In this document: one piece after another, positions 40,217 to 49,779 of the stretch
Layout: the number at the start of each line of letters is the position of its first letter
How positions within the stretch are numbered: the stretch's first letter is position 1
Assembly: GCA_025062375.1 (NCBI GenBank)
Contig: JANXAG010000011.1
Coordinates: forward strand, 1 to 55,089
Direction: 5' to 3'
Length of the DNA stretch: 55,089 nt
Source of the DNA: Anaerolineae bacterium
GTDB lineage: Bacteria > Chloroflexota > Anaerolineae > SpSt-600
Position numbers and translations under genes: made by a program
Notes under the pieces: generated by a model
The model's input: only the letters and a program-made list of their open reading frames with translations
Database searches by the model: none
What the model was told of the DNA's origin: nothing

Positions 40217-42127
40217 TTACTTATGCATGAGGCGACGGAGTAGGGTAAGCTTGCCCTCGTGAACAGTTCGCCAGTCATCCAAAAGAAGGCCGCCGGTGTC
40301 TCCAGAGTTGGGGTTTAGAGCCCAGTAGAAAAAGATGTGGATTTTCTTAGCCAGAAGGTAGTCCACAAAGGCATCTTGCCAGATTTTATCCTTCCCTTCG
40401 TAGCGCCCTCCGAATTCCCCGATACCAAGGGGGAACTTGCCAGCCATCCGGCCAAAGTGAATTTCCCAAATGTCTGGAAGATTGTGGGGAAAATCAGGGT
40501 CATCAAAATATGGTTGATGGGCTACATCGGGTCCATAAACGTGGGGCAGATACAGAATACGGCCCAAAAGGGAGGGGGTCACCGTCCTACTGGGGAGCCC
40601 AGAGCTTCCGCCAGCCCTCGATACCAGAGGGAGAAACACGTGCCACTCCTTGATGATGGGATCTTCATAGGCTTCGGTGAGATTTTCACCCCAGAAAGCA
40701 GGCCAGCCACCGTTGTCGGACATGTTCCCGACTCCCTCAACGATTGCCAGGATGAAGGGATTGGCCTGGAGGATAGTTTCCGCTCCTTCTTTTGCCAGCG
40801 CCTTCCATTCAGCCCAGGTCAGGGCATAGGGCTCGTTGCACAGGTCAATGCCCATTACATTCGGGAAACTGAGGGCAATTTCTGCCATGCGACGTAGGTC
40901 AGCCAGCCAGTTCTCTTTCGTATAACCGTTGCCGAAAGGCCGGCCGGGAAGGCTTGCTCCCAGGCGATTCGGGTCATAAGTGTGGAAGTCCAGGAGGACA
41001 TAAAGGCCTTCTTTGCGAGCCTCTTCAAGAAAATAGAGCAAGCCAGCATAAGCATCGCTGGGATAACCGCCAGGATTTTGAGCCCAGGAAGCGGTATCAT
41101 AACCTGGCCAGAGGACTTGAGGGGAAAGGGGCAAACGCAGGGCAGTGAACCCCAGTTCCCGAATCTGCTTCAGGAATTCCGGCACTTTCCTGCCTGTCCA
41201 GAGGCCGTGGGGGGCGCGATCGCGGGTCTCCATGCCAAACCAGTTCAGGCCATAAAGGTTTATCATTTCAGAACCCCGCAGGACGCCTTGGGGTGTGGCC
41301 CGGTATGAGGGGGGCAGAGGAACTTCATCGCAGAAAATGCCCCCTTCGTGCAGGTACACGTGGAAAGCTACATACCCCGTAAAGCCCAGGAGTCGGGCCC
41401 TCTCACAAGCCTTCCAGGCCAGATGAGGTCGGTCGGGTGGGGCATAGTCAAGGGCCAGAAGGATTAACCGATCCCGATAGGTCAGAGCCGGCGTTGGGTC
41501 CTGTTCGTGGTAGAGATAATGGCCGGTAGAGAAATCATAGCCCGCGCTCAGGTCCTCATGCATAATGCCATCTATATAGTTGACCACTTCGTCCAGAACG
41601 CTGAAGCCGCGATTCTGGACGATGATTCCGCCTATCTCCTGGCGCAGACGGCGGATCAACTCCACGAATCCGGGAGATGTCTGGGGATAGAGTTCAGCCG
41701 TATCCACAGTATCCAGGAAAAGGCCAGAATACCCTTTCTCCCGGAGAGAACGGGCCCGTTCCAGGACAAAATCTTGCCACTCTGAGCAACGGGCATCCAT
41801 ATACCACGAACCCCAGTTGGGATTTTGACCCAGGATGCAGCTGGAGAGATTAGGGAGGGCTGGGTCGTCAGGCTCCGCCTCGCCGATGGAAATATAAGCC
41901 AAGACTTCTGTTCCGCCTTCCCTTAAGAGGCGTATTTCTTGGGGCGAAAGGACGGGCTGGACAATAGCCAGCTCAGCCTGCGAAAGATGCTCCAGGTTCG
42001 GCTTGGCCCCGTAATCTACGGCATAACGAGCTGGCCGAAAATTTGTAAAATTTTTTGCCTCCATGCTTCCGCGACAACCTGCGACGCAAACCAGAGAGAT
42101 GTAAAGCAATACTTTCACCCACCTCAT
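40217..42127 (-). CDS. Lipoprotein with GH114-like and GH5-like glycosidase domains
   Basis: The protein has 636 residues. The N-terminus is a lipoprotein signal (VLLYISLVCVAGC, lipidated Cys18). Residues 30-270 resemble GH114 endo-alpha-1,4-polygalactosaminidase, with EVLAYISIGEAE, GYSGLFLDTVD (Asp139) and GGIIVQNRG. Residues 280-630 form a GH5-like (beta/alpha)8 domain with acid/base Glu432 in GIDLCNEPY and probable nucleophile Glu571 in GIGEFGGRY. A short insertion (about 490-520, VFLPLVSRAGG) interrupts the GH5 part. It would act on the cell surface on polysaccharide. An in-frame GTG at 42118 with GAGGTGG upstream is an alternative start. Confidence 0.85.
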   Translation of the reverse strand: MRWVKVLLYISLVCVAGCRGSMEAKNFTNFRPARYAVDYGAKPNLEHLSQAELAIVQPVLSPQEIRLLREGGTEVLAYISIGEAEPDDPALPNLSSCILGQNPNWGSWYMDARCSEWQDFVLERARSLREKGYSGLFLDTVDTAELYPQTSPGFVELIRRLRQEIGGIIVQNRGFSVLDEVVNYIDGIMHEDLSAGYDFSTGHYLYHEQDPTPALTYRDRLILLALDYAPPDRPHLAWKACERARLLGFTGYVAFHVYLHEGGIFCDEVPLPPSYRATPQGVLRGSEMINLYGLNWFGMETRDRAPHGLWTGRKVPEFLKQIRELGFTALRLPLSPQVLWPGYDTASWAQNPGGYPSDAYAGLLYFLEEARKEGLYVLLDFHTYDPNRLGASLPGRPFGNGYTKENWLADLRRMAEIALSFPNVMGIDLCNEPYALTWAEWKALAKEGAETILQANPFILAIVEGVGNMSDNGGWPAFWGENLTEAYEDPIIKEWHVFLPLVSRAGGSSGLPSRTVTPSLLGRILYLPHVYGPDVAHQPYFDDPDFPHNLPDIWEIHFGRMAGKFPLGIGEFGGRYEGKDKIWQDAFVDYLLAKKIHIFFYWALNPNSGDTGGLLLDDWRTVHEGKLTLLRRLMHK

Positions 42128-42192
42128 TTATTTATCCACACCTCTGGCCAGATTTAAAAAAGGGGCCCTCCGCTCGGGCTTTGTTTTCCAGA

Positions 42193-42222
42193 ATTATAGC
42201 CATGAAAATGCCGCGAGGTCAA
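42193..42222 (-). promoter_or_regulatory. Promoter of the GH114-GH5/YqeC-MocA operon
   Basis: On the minus strand TTGACC (42217-42222), an 18-bp spacer and TATAAT (42193-42198). The leader of about 59 nt contains a weak GCCC/GGGC hairpin (42165-42179) followed by CCC and six T residues (42156-42161), perhaps a weak attenuator. Confidence 0.65.
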
Positions 42223-42330
42223 ACCTTTCAAGGAAAAGGTGGAAGTGGCGTTCCGACTGGGCAAAGGGAGGACCTGTGGACTTCTTCCGCACCAACTTGG
42301 TGAGTGATGGTCGCCCTCCAGGCTGTCTTA

Positions 42331-42360
42331 TTGGCTTATTCAAAAATTTTATGGTATCAT
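42331..42360 (+). promoter_or_regulatory. Promoter of the plsC-GH36-uxs operon
   Basis: TTGGCT (42331-42336), an 18-bp spacer and TATCAT (42355-42360) with TG one base upstream lie 32 bp before the ATG at 42393. Confidence 0.65.
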
Positions 42361-42392
42361 TCTGGCAAACTTTTGACCGGAGGGGGAGGGAT

Positions 42393-43058
42393 ATGAGGGC
42401 GCGATCCATCCTGAACTATATCCTGAGAATTCTCTTTCGCATTTTCCTCCGCTACAGAATAGAGGGCTGGGAAAATTTCCCCCGAAAAGGGCGTGTTATC
42501 CTCATGATAAACCACATAAACTTTCTGGACCCTGTTCTTGTGGGGGGGCTTGCTCCGAGAGAAGTGACCATAATGGCCAAGAGGGAAGTGTTGGATTACC
42601 CGTTCCTGGGGTTTTTCATTCGCCTTTATGGTGTAGTGCCTATCAGGAGAGGGGAGATTGATCGGCAAGCCCTTAAGGGCGCTCTGGAAACCCTGGCCCA
42701 GGAACAGCCCCTCCTCATGGCCCCCGAAGGCACCAGAAGCCACCATGGCCGATTGCAAAAGGCTAAAGATGGAATTGCCTATATCGCTCTAAAAACCGAC
42801 TCCCCCATTGTTCCAATAGCCATATGGGGGCAGGAAAAGTTCTTCCAGAACTTGAAGAAGCTTCGCCCCACCGAAGTTCACATTCGGATAGGCCGCCCTT
42901 TTAAGTTCATCCCTCCTCCCATAATTGAAAGGGGTGATCTGACCAAAATGACCACGGAAGCCATGTATATTCTGGCCTCTTTATTGCCCCCGGAATACCG
43001 GGGCGTTTACGCAGATCCCGAAAAGGTTAATTTCAATTACGTGAAATTTCTGGAATAA
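42393..43058 (+). CDS. plsC: 1-acyl-sn-glycerol-3-phosphate acyltransferase (PlsC family)
   Basis: The protein has 221 residues from the ATG at 42393, chosen because GGAGGGGGAGGG precedes it; an in-frame upstream start at 42276 would put the promoter inside the gene. The H(x4)D catalytic motif is NHINFLD (about 38-44), and the second block is MAPEGTRSHHGRL. One N-terminal hydrophobic segment (about 5-22) anchors it to the membrane. It acylates lysophosphatidic acid in phospholipid synthesis. The GH36 gene follows after 15 bp. Confidence 0.9.
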   Translation: MRARSILNYILRILFRIFLRYRIEGWENFPRKGRVILMINHINFLDPVLVGGLAPREVTIMAKREVLDYPFLGFFIRLYGVVPIRRGEIDRQALKGALETLAQEQPLLMAPEGTRSHHGRLQKAKDGIAYIALKTDSPIVPIAIWGQEKFFQNLKKLRPTEVHIRIGRPFKFIPPPIIERGDLTKMTTEAMYILASLLPPEYRGVYADPEKVNFNYVKFLE

Positions 43059-43073
43059 AGGACGAGGTGGAAA

Positions 43074-45284
43074 ATGATTCACCCCCTTGAACCCGAAGGG
43101 AACGATTTCAGCCCCCTCCTGCAGGGTACAATTTCCCGCGTTGAATACGAGGTAGAAGGAAAAACCCATTGCCTCCGCCTGCAGGCTCCCGAGGGGGAAG
43201 ACGAGTTCATCGCGGTCAAGAGGTTTATCTCCCGAGAACTTTTTACCTCGGTAAAGCTTGAAGTCTTCAACAAGAGCGGCAACCCCCTTTCCATAAAGAG
43301 GCTCATAGTCCTTGAGGTGGAAAAGGAGGGGTTAAAGTTAGAAGGCCCCACTTCTTCTTGGCGTTTTTACCAGAACGGATGGCAATCCTGGTCCCCATCT
43401 TTTGCCAGATTGATAAGCGATGGCCTCTATGTAGATCCTGCCACCGATGCCTACCGGAGGATGCACCAGCCCCATTTTGATCTGGCTGGCGCCAGAAAAC
43501 TGAGCAGCGAATGGTTTACAGTAGTTGCTCCACCTGAAGGCTTATCCCTCCTTCTGGGATTCGTCACTTCGTCCAGGCAACTCGGAGAAATATCCTTAAC
43601 CCTTACTAACTCCAAAGGTATATCCGAACTTTCGGCTTGCTGTTACGCTGATGGCTTCCCCCTTTCTCCCGGGGAGAAATTCCTCTCGGAAGAACTTGTC
43701 CTGGCCTGTGGTGATAACCCATGCGAACTTCTGGAAGCTTACGGATCCCTCTGGGGCGAAAGGATGCAAGCCAAACAGTCTCGCTCTTTCACCGGGTGGT
43801 GCACCTGGTATTACTTTTACGGTGAAAACACCGAGGAAGAAGTCCTCAAATGTGTCCGTAAGGCCAGGGAGCTGGCTCTACCCTTTGAGTACATCATTGT
43901 AGATGACGGCTACCAGCGCGCTATCGGAGATTGGCTTGAAGTAAACAGAGATAAATTCCCCTCCGGCTTGAAGTTTCTGGCAGAGGAGATAAAAAGAGCA
44001 GGCTTCCGTCCAGCTTTGTGGGTCGCCCCCTTTGCCGTTGGCGAAGATTCCCGCCTCATGGCCGAACATCCCGATTGGGTCCTGAGAAGTGAAGAAGGGG
44101 AACCTGTTCTGGCATGGGAGCACTGGGGAGTTCCCTGCTACGGTCTGGATCTATCCGTCCAGGAAGTCCAGAGCTGGCTCAAAGAACTCTTCCACATTCT
44201 CCGCAGAGATTTGGGATTTGAGTTCTTCAAATTGGATTTCCTCTTTGCCGGAGCGATGCCCGGGCGAAGGCGTAACCCCCGTATAACCAGAGCGCAAGCC
44301 GTTAGGCAGGGGCTTGAAGCGATAAGGGAAGGTGCTGGAGATGATGTTTACCTCCTCGGGTGCGGGGCTCCCCTGGGCCCTTCCATTGGGCTAGTGGACG
44401 CCATGAGGATTGGGCCAGATGTTCACCCCGATTGGAGTCCTTTCTGGCGGGATTTATCGTCCCCATCAGCCGAAAACTCCATCCGTAACACCATGACCCG
44501 TTATTTCTTCCACCGCCGTTTGTGGGCCAACGACCCCGATTGCGTCCTGGTCCGCACGCGCGACGACCAATCAAACCTGGTCCTGAACGAAGTCCGGTCC
44601 TTGGTGAGCATAGTGGGTTTAAGTGGAGGAGCAGTGGTGGATAGCGATAACCTCCTCTCCCTGAGGAGAGGCAGGTCCAACTACCTGCGCCGGATATTAC
44701 CTCCTTCTCCCGAAAGCGCTACAACCGTGGACCTTTTCCGACACGAACAGCCATCCATCATGGTGATGAAAATTAAAAGGCCATGGGGTGAATGGTGGGT
44801 GGCAGGAGTTCTTAACTGGAGCAACCGCACCGTAACTACCAATCTGACCCTAGAGGAATTGGGCATACCACCAGGACGCTACCACGTCTACAATTACTGG
44901 CGCGGGCGCTATCTGGGCGTGACCGATGGCACCATTATCCTGAAAAGACATCAGCCCCATGAAACTGTCCTTCTGGGCATAAGGCCCTCTCTTTCTGAAC
45001 CCCAACTTCTTTCTTCCACCTTCCATATAACCCAAGGAGGGGTTGAGATTCAGGAAGTTAAACGCTTAGTCGCGGGTAAAGAACTCAGGCTGTGGTTTCA
45101 CCTCAAGAAGCCTGGTATCCAGTTTGGCAAACTCCTCTTTGTTCTTCCGGAAGGGTGGAAGGAAGGCTGGGCTCGGGTCGATGACCGTAAGCAAGCCCTC
45201 CTGAAGATAGCGAAAGGGGTGGTGGGCTTAGGCTTTACCCTGGAAAAAGAAGCATTGGTGGAGGTAAGCTTCTTCAAAGAGTAA
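43074..45284 (+). CDS. GH36 alpha-galactosidase
   Basis: The protein has 736 residues. An N-terminal beta-sandwich (about 1-230) has [10 protein letters not shown]. The catalytic barrel begins at [13 protein letters not shown] (about 238). The predicted nucleophile is Asp388 (FFKLDFLF) and the acid/base is Asp449 ([10 protein letters not shown]), both in the positions expected of clan GH-D. A C-terminal beta domain follows from about 580. No signal peptide is present, so it is cytosolic and would cleave alpha-galactosyl groups from imported oligosaccharides; related alpha-N-acetylgalactosaminidase activity cannot be excluded. Confidence 0.9.
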   Translation: MIHPLEPEGNDFSPLLQGTISRVEYEVEGKTHCLRLQAPEGEDEFIAVKRFISRELFTSVKLEVFNKSGNPLSIKRLIVLEVEKEGLKLEGPTSSWRFYQNGWQSWSPSFARLISDGLYVDPATDAYRRMHQPHFDLAGARKLSSEWFTVVAPPEGLSLLLGFVTSSRQLGEISLTLTNSKGISELSACCYADGFPLSPGEKFLSEELVLACGDNPCELLEAYGSLWGERMQAKQSRSFTGWCTWYYFYGENTEEEVLKCVRKARELALPFEYIIVDDGYQRAIGDWLEVNRDKFPSGLKFLAEEIKRAGFRPALWVAPFAVGEDSRLMAEHPDWVLRSEEGEPVLAWEHWGVPCYGLDLSVQEVQSWLKELFHILRRDLGFEFFKLDFLFAGAMPGRRRNPRITRAQAVRQGLEAIREGAGDDVYLLGCGAPLGPSIGLVDAMRIGPDVHPDWSPFWRDLSSPSAENSIRNTMTRYFFHRRLWANDPDCVLVRTRDDQSNLVLNEVRSLVSIVGLSGGAVVDSDNLLSLRRGRSNYLRRILPPSPESATTVDLFRHEQPSIMVMKIKRPWGEWWVAGVLNWSNRTVTTNLTLEELGIPPGRYHVYNYWRGRYLGVTDGTIILKRHQPHETVLLGIRPSLSEPQLLSSTFHITQGGVEIQEVKRLVAGKELRLWFHLKKPGIQFGKLLFVLPEGWKEGWARVDDRKQALLKIAKGVVGLGFTLEKEALVEVSFFKE

Positions 45285-45310
45285 CCTGTGTTTGCAATCC
45301 GGAGGAAAAA

Positions 45311-46243
45311 ATGCGCATCCTTATAACCGGGGCTGCTGGGTTTATAGGTTCTCACCTCTGCGACAGGTTTATAAGGGAAGGGCATGAAGTCATCGGGATG
45401 GATAACTTCATTACAGGCACACCCGACAACATAGCTCACCTTTTTGGGAACAAGCGTTTTCTATTTATAGAGCACGATGTCACCAATTTCATTTACGTTC
45501 CTGGGCCTCTTGACGCAGTTTTGCACTTTGCCTCGCCGGCTAGCCCTGTGGATTACATGAAATACCCCATTCAAACCCTCAAGGTGGGAGCACTAGGGAC
45601 CCACAAAGCCCTGGGGCTTGCCAAAGCCAAAGGAGCTCGCTTCCTTCTGGCTTCCACCTCCGAAGTTTACGGCGACCCTCTGGTCCATCCCCAGCCTGAA
45701 AGCTACTGGGGCAATGTTAACCCCATAGGCCCCCGGGGAGTATACGATGAAGCCAAGCGTTTCGCCGAAGCCCTTACTATGGCCTACCACCGCCACCACG
45801 GGCTGGAAACGCGAATCGCCAGGATTTTTAACACCTATGGGCCCAGGATGCGTCTTGATGACGGTAGAGTTATCCCCAATTTTATTGGACAGGCTTTACG
45901 AGGCGAGCCTCTAACTGTCTATGGGGATGGTCAACAGACCCGAAGCTTCTGCTACATAGAGGATATGGTGGAAGGTATATACCGGCTTCTTTTTTCCGAC
46001 GAAGTGGAACCTGTTAACCTGGGCAACCCTGAGGAGATGCGGATATTAGATCTTGCTTACTTGATCAATGAAATTGTGGGCAACCGGTCTGGAATAGAGT
46101 TTAAACCTTCTCCTCCGGATGACCCGCGGCTTCGCCGGCCAGATATAACTAAAGCCAGGAAAATTCTGGGGTGGGAGCCAAAAGTCCCTTTAGAGGAGGG
46201 TTTGCGGCTCACTATAGAGTGGTTCAGGGAGAAGCTGAAGTAA
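45311..46243 (+). CDS. UDP-glucuronate decarboxylase (UDP-xylose synthase)
   Basis: The 310-residue extended SDR protein has the NAD motif [14 protein letters not shown] (about 3-16), [21 protein letters not shown] with the catalytic Ser/Glu region, and [11 protein letters not shown] with the catalytic Tyr-x-x-x-Lys. [19 protein letters not shown] and [17 protein letters not shown] are characteristic of UDP-xylose synthases rather than dTDP-glucose dehydratases. It converts UDP-glucuronate to UDP-xylose for surface glycans. It has a CGGAGGAAA site and lies 26 bp after the GH36 gene. It ends the operon, and the repeat block follows. Confidence 0.87.
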   Translation: MRILITGAAGFIGSHLCDRFIREGHEVIGMDNFITGTPDNIAHLFGNKRFLFIEHDVTNFIYVPGPLDAVLHFASPASPVDYMKYPIQTLKVGALGTHKALGLAKAKGARFLLASTSEVYGDPLVHPQPESYWGNVNPIGPRGVYDEAKRFAEALTMAYHRHHGLETRIARIFNTYGPRMRLDDGRVIPNFIGQALRGEPLTVYGDGQQTRSFCYIEDMVEGIYRLLFSDEVEPVNLGNPEEMRILDLAYLINEIVGNRSGIEFKPSPPDDPRLRRPDITKARKILGWEPKVPLEEGLRLTIEWFREKLK

Positions 46244-46385
46244 AAGTTTGGCCCTGGACCTCAGGGAGAAACGGTTGCGGTAATTACTTGTTTGCGCTTA
46301 AGGGCGATCCTTCTCAATCTTCAGAGTGCGGGGGTGAGGCCGCTTCACCATGGATGGGATCTTCCCGCCCCCGTGGGCAAAGGTT

Positions 46386-46557
46386 TCTGGGGGCCCCCCA
46401 AGACCCCTGTGATGGGGGCTTTGCCCCCCTCCATCCCCGATTTTTCTCCGCCCTCATGGGCTTTAAGTTTGCCACGGTTCTGGGTCCCACTCGTGGGCGG
46501 GGTGCAAGGGGTGGGTGATGGCTCCCTTTTGGGGTTTTCTGGGGGCACATCCCCCAG
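46386..46557 (+). repeat. Dispersed GC-rich repeat, copy B (full)
   Basis: This copy matches positions 1-184 in inverted orientation, by eye about 80 percent or more over the 150-bp core. It is bounded by G5/C5 hairpins: TCTGGGGGCCCCCCAAGA at the left and CTGGGGG-CACAT-CCCCCAG at 46539-46557. An internal GGGGGC-TTT-GCCCCC hairpin lies at 46414-46428. The preceding 46244-46385 shows no gene. No transposase is near. Confidence 0.85.
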
Positions 46558-46565
46558 GCCCCCTG

Positions 46566-46675
46566 GACCCCCCGAATTTTTTTCCACCCTCGTGGGCCTG
46601 ATGGTTCGCCGTGGTTATGGGTCCCACTTGCGGGGCGAGTTGCGAAGGGCGGTTGACCGCTCTTTTGAGAGAAAG
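46566..46675 (+). repeat. Partial tandem copy of the dispersed repeat (copy B')
   Basis: CCCCCCGAATTTTTTTCCACCCTCGTGGGCC-type sequence followed by GGTTCGCCGTGGTTATGGGTCCCACT restates the middle of copies A and B in the same direction as B, then decays. It is closer in places to copy A (CCACCCTCGTGGG) than to B. The stop codon of the next gene (46681) directly abuts it. Confidence 0.7.
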
Positions 46676-46680
46676 TCTTT

Positions 46681-48243
46681 TTAATTTGTCTCAGAACGAT
46701 GCATCATGAAAGCTATAAGCTTTAAGGGGAGAAAGAGCCCCATCCCCACAAAAGGCAACGGTAAAGCCAGAAGACCGCTCAAAAATAACTGTTGCAAACC
46801 CATGAACTCGGCTGCATAAAAGCCGAGGGAAGGGAAAAAGTAAACCGGAACAGCCCCAATCATTAAAAAGCTCAAGGCTACAGGGAGAGAGGTAAAATAC
46901 AAAGTCCACAGCCCGTAACGAGCCAGGGTTTCTCCGGCTTCTATTGCATCTTCCTCCATCTCCAGAAGGAGCCAGAGCAGGGGTAACAGGGCTGGAACAT
47001 AGAGGGAAAGAAAAGTCCGTTTAATAGCCGAAAGGGATAAGTCTGAGCGAAGCAAAGCCTCCCAGGAAAAAGAGTGCCATTCCTGACGGAAAAGCCATGC
47101 ATTCATGGTGAAAGAAAGTAGACCAGCCATGATTAAAAGCCAGGCCGAAGGCTTACGCCTTAAGGTCAGCAACAGAGGCGGCACCAGAGCCCAGAGAAGG
47201 AAGAGGGGAAGCCTTCTCCACTTTCCAGCAATTATGGTGCTAGCTCTGGCTCTAACTATAGCCTCATTGGCCTCTTCTAATGTAAGTTTGGCCAGCTCCA
47301 AAACTGCATAGATGTTTCCCAATTCAAGCGAATTCAAAATTAAAGCAGCATCGCTTTTTATTCCCTCATCAAGGCTTCTACCAATTAATTTTTTTAGATA
47401 AAAATCGGCTAATTGGACACGCTGATGGGCCACCGAGGCAAGTTTCAAAGCTTTGAGTTCGTCGGAAAGGAGAAAAGCATGAAGGAGGGGAATACCTTTC
47501 GCTGCCGGAACCGGAGAACCACTCAAAACCCCGAGGGTAGAAGCGATGTCCAGAAAAGAGATCGGCCCATAATTGCCCGGTATTACCCCATTGCCTGCCA
47601 CAATGAAAGAGGAAGGGGTCAGGACAACCAGAATATCCTGAGAGGCATCAAAGCCCAAAGCTTCAGGATTCCCTTCAAGAGCATCTCCCCCGGAGGGTAT
47701 GTGGAGGAAGAGAAAGTCCGGTGAAAAAAGGGAGGCAAAACGTTTACCTTCAGAAAATATCTCAGGGTAACGGTCAGGGAGAGCGAAGAAACTCGCATAT
47801 AGATCTTTCACAGAAGGCCCCAGAAGCTCTTTCCACCAGTAAGGTCCGGAGAAAGCAACCCGCAGGCCAGAACGTGCCATCTCTTCCAGCAGATTGTTGG
47901 CCTTTATCGGGCGGGGTTCAAAATAAACCCCCACAAGCTCAGGCGGGGCACCAGTTATAAGCATAACATAGTGGGTGTAATACCCGGGAACTTCAGGCCA
48001 TACCACCTGGAAATAGGCTCCGTTTCCTGAAAAAGAAATCTCCTCCTCAAAGAGAATGAAGAAAACTTGCTTAGCGATTGGTTTGTCATTTTCGGCGCGA
48101 ATTGAGGGCAGTTTGCTGGAAATAATGGGTGAGAAGTTTGCTGGAAAACCTTCCAGTACCGAAAGCCACAGGTGGGCGATGTAGGCAATCAAAGCAAAAA
48201 GAAAAGCGCTGAAAGCCAGTAGCAAACCTTTTCGCATCCTCAC
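46681..48243 (-). CDS. Membrane protein with degenerate alkaline-phosphatase-like extracytoplasmic domain
   Basis: The protein has 520 residues. One N-terminal transmembrane helix (about 7-28) is followed by an extracytoplasmic domain (about 40-310) and about five helices in the C-terminal 190 residues. The segment DILVVLTPSSFIVAGNG, then YGPISFLDIASTLGVLSG and PVPAAKGIPLL, copies the C-terminal order of phosphatase/sulfatase folds. The metal-binding Asp-His of the usual SDHG is TPSS, and no catalytic Ser/Thr metal site was found near the N-terminus. It is probably a binding or structural pseudoenzyme. The start at 48243 lies 1 bp after the lipid kinase stop. It is the last gene of a minus operon. 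Confidence 0.7.
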   Translation of the reverse strand: MRMRKGLLLAFSAFLFALIAYIAHLWLSVLEGFPANFSPIISSKLPSIRAENDKPIAKQVFFILFEEEISFSGNGAYFQVVWPEVPGYYTHYVMLITGAPPELVGVYFEPRPIKANNLLEEMARSGLRVAFSGPYWWKELLGPSVKDLYASFFALPDRYPEIFSEGKRFASLFSPDFLFLHIPSGGDALEGNPEALGFDASQDILVVLTPSSFIVAGNGVIPGNYGPISFLDIASTLGVLSGSPVPAAKGIPLLHAFLLSDELKALKLASVAHQRVQLADFYLKKLIGRSLDEGIKSDAALILNSLELGNIYAVLELAKLTLEEANEAIVRARASTIIAGKWRRLPLFLLWALVPPLLLTLRRKPSAWLLIMAGLLSFTMNAWLFRQEWHSFSWEALLRSDLSLSAIKRTFLSLYVPALLPLLWLLLEMEEDAIEAGETLARYGLWTLYFTSLPVALSFLMIGAVPVYFFPSLGFYAAEFMGLQQLFLSGLLALPLPFVGMGLFLPLKLIAFMMHRSETN

Positions 48244-48244
48244 C

Positions 48245-49153
48245 TCAGCAGAGGAAATTCACCGCGCGAGGGTGAACCTTAAAGGTGGCCGGGGCCACTC
48301 CTACAACTTCCCCCTCAGCTTCTATGTAAAGGGTAACTTCAGAGCTAACTTTTACAGTCTGGGCTTCGTAGACTTTTACTTTGGGATGAGCAATGTGGGT
48401 ACCCTTGTAAACGCTGGGCACAAGGGAAAGGAACTCAAACCGGCTCATATCTTCTCCTATGGCCACATAGAATTTGCCATCGTCCAATACCGCTTCAGGC
48501 GCTATGAACATCCCTCCACCGAAATACTTCCCGTTAGCCACCACTACAAGGTAGGCTTTAAGCTCAAGGGTCTGGGAATCAATGTTTATTTTAAAGGGAA
48601 GGCTTTTATAAGTCAAAAGGGTAACTAAGAGGCTGAAGAGGTAAGGGAGCGTTCCACCCATAAATTTAGGCAACCTGTTAGTTCTCTCAGCCACCACAGC
48701 ATCAAAGCCCAATCCTGCCACATTGATGAAATAGCGCCTTTCAGGCCTGCCCTCTTTGAAGCACTCTATTTCCCCAAGGTCAACCCGAGTGGTTTCCCCT
48801 TCCAGTATTTTCTCAAAAGCCTTGATGGGGTCTCGCGGGAGTCCAAGGGAACGGGTAAAATCCGAGCCAGTGCCCCCTGGAATAGCCCCAAGGGTGATTT
48901 CGGAAGAAATCCCATGTCGGAAAACCCCGTTCACCATTTCGTTCAAAGTCCCATCTCCTCCAAAGGCTACGATAGTTTTGAACCCTCTTTCCACCGCTTC
49001 AGCGGCTAAAGCTATAGCGTGGGCGGGGTATTGAGTAAGGGCAAAAGAAAATGGGATCCCTCTTTTCTCCAAAAACTCCTTGACGGAAGGCCATTTCCTT
49101 CCCACCTTACCATTGGCTGCTATCGGGTTCACTATTACCATAATCCTCTCCAT
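48245..49153 (-). CDS. YegS/diacylglycerol kinase-family lipid kinase
   Basis: The protein has 302 residues from the ATG at 49153, 8 bp after AAAGGAGAG; an ATG at 49159 is too close to that site. Signatures are RIMVIVNPIAANGKVG near the N-terminus, the nucleotide motif VAFGGDGTLNEMVNG (about 63-77) and LGAIPGGTGSDFTRSLGLP. A C-terminal beta-sandwich contains the late motif IEAEGEVVGVAPA. The family phosphorylates lipids such as diacylglycerol, undecaprenol or sphingoid bases; the substrate is unknown. It lies between pth and the pseudo-phosphatase membrane protein in one operon. Confidence 0.92.
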   Translation of the reverse strand: MERIMVIVNPIAANGKVGRKWPSVKEFLEKRGIPFSFALTQYPAHAIALAAEAVERGFKTIVAFGGDGTLNEMVNGVFRHGISSEITLGAIPGGTGSDFTRSLGLPRDPIKAFEKILEGETTRVDLGEIECFKEGRPERRYFINVAGLGFDAVVAERTNRLPKFMGGTLPYLFSLLVTLLTYKSLPFKINIDSQTLELKAYLVVVANGKYFGGGMFIAPEAVLDDGKFYVAIGEDMSRFEFLSLVPSVYKGTHIAHPKVKVYEAQTVKVSSEVTLYIEAEGEVVGVAPATFKVHPRAVNFLC

Positions 49154-49191
49154 GCTCATCTCTCCTTTTTTTACAAATCTTAACACCTCTT

Positions 49192-49773
49192 CTACCCTTC
49201 AGTAACTGTCAGGAGCGAAAACCTCCGCAAAGCTTCTTCCAGCCCCTTCTCCACCCATCCCTCCACTACATCCACAGCCTTTTCAAAGGCCAAAGCTATA
49301 GCCGCTTTTTCCTCTTCAGAGAACTCCCCCAGCACGTAATCCACAGGGTCCCCTCTAATTGGACGGCCAATGCCAAAGCGGAGTCTTGGAAAGTCCTGAT
49401 GGCCCAGCGCTTCAATAATGGAGCGCATACCCCGATGCCCTCCGGCTCCTCCTTTCGGTCTGAACCTTATAGCACCGACCGGAAGGTCCATATCATCGTA
49501 AACCACCAGAAGGTCGTGGAGAGGAACAGCCAGAGATTTAACCAGAGGCTTAACAGCTTGCCCGCTCAGGTTCATGAAAGTCAGGGGTTTGACCAGTATA
49601 ACTTCCTGGCCTTTTATCGTTCCAAGAGCCAGGTGAGCATTAAAACGGAACTCGGAAAAGGTTATATTGTGTTTCCTGGCCAGGTAATCCACAAATTGAA
49701 AGCCCACATTATGGCGAGTTTCGGCATATTGAGGTCCAGGGTTCCCGAGCCCTACGATAACCTTGCCAGCCAT
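49192..49773 (-). CDS. pth: Peptidyl-tRNA hydrolase
   Basis: The 193-residue protein begins VIVGLGNPGPQYAETRHNVGF, with the catalytic His in TRHNVGF (about 21). KPLTFMNLSGQAV carries the conserved Asn, VVYDDMDLPVG the conserved Asp, and GGAGGHRGMRSI the second signature. It releases peptides from stalled peptidyl-tRNAs. The start is 6 bp after the stop of the Pro/Thr-rich membrane protein gene, and the lipid kinase follows 38 bp later. Confidence 0.96.
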   Translation of the reverse strand: MAGKVIVGLGNPGPQYAETRHNVGFQFVDYLARKHNITFSEFRFNAHLALGTIKGQEVILVKPLTFMNLSGQAVKPLVKSLAVPLHDLLVVYDDMDLPVGAIRFRPKGGAGGHRGMRSIIEALGHQDFPRLRFGIGRPIRGDPVDYVLGEFSEEEKAAIALAFEKAVDVVEGWVEKGLEEALRRFSLLTVTEG

Positions 49774-49779
49774 AAACCT

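Noticed and set aside
42156-42179. Hairpin plus six T as a full attenuator before the GH114-GH5 gene
   Set aside because: The stem is only 4 bp and is separated from the T-run by CCC, so it was kept as a remark in the promoter entry rather than a separate call.
46171-46684. Overlapping plus and minus frames of 78-130 codons across the repeat
   Set aside because: Similarity between copies is at DNA level and includes hairpins; the peptides are Gly/Pro-rich in several frames at once, so they look like conceptual translations of a repeat.
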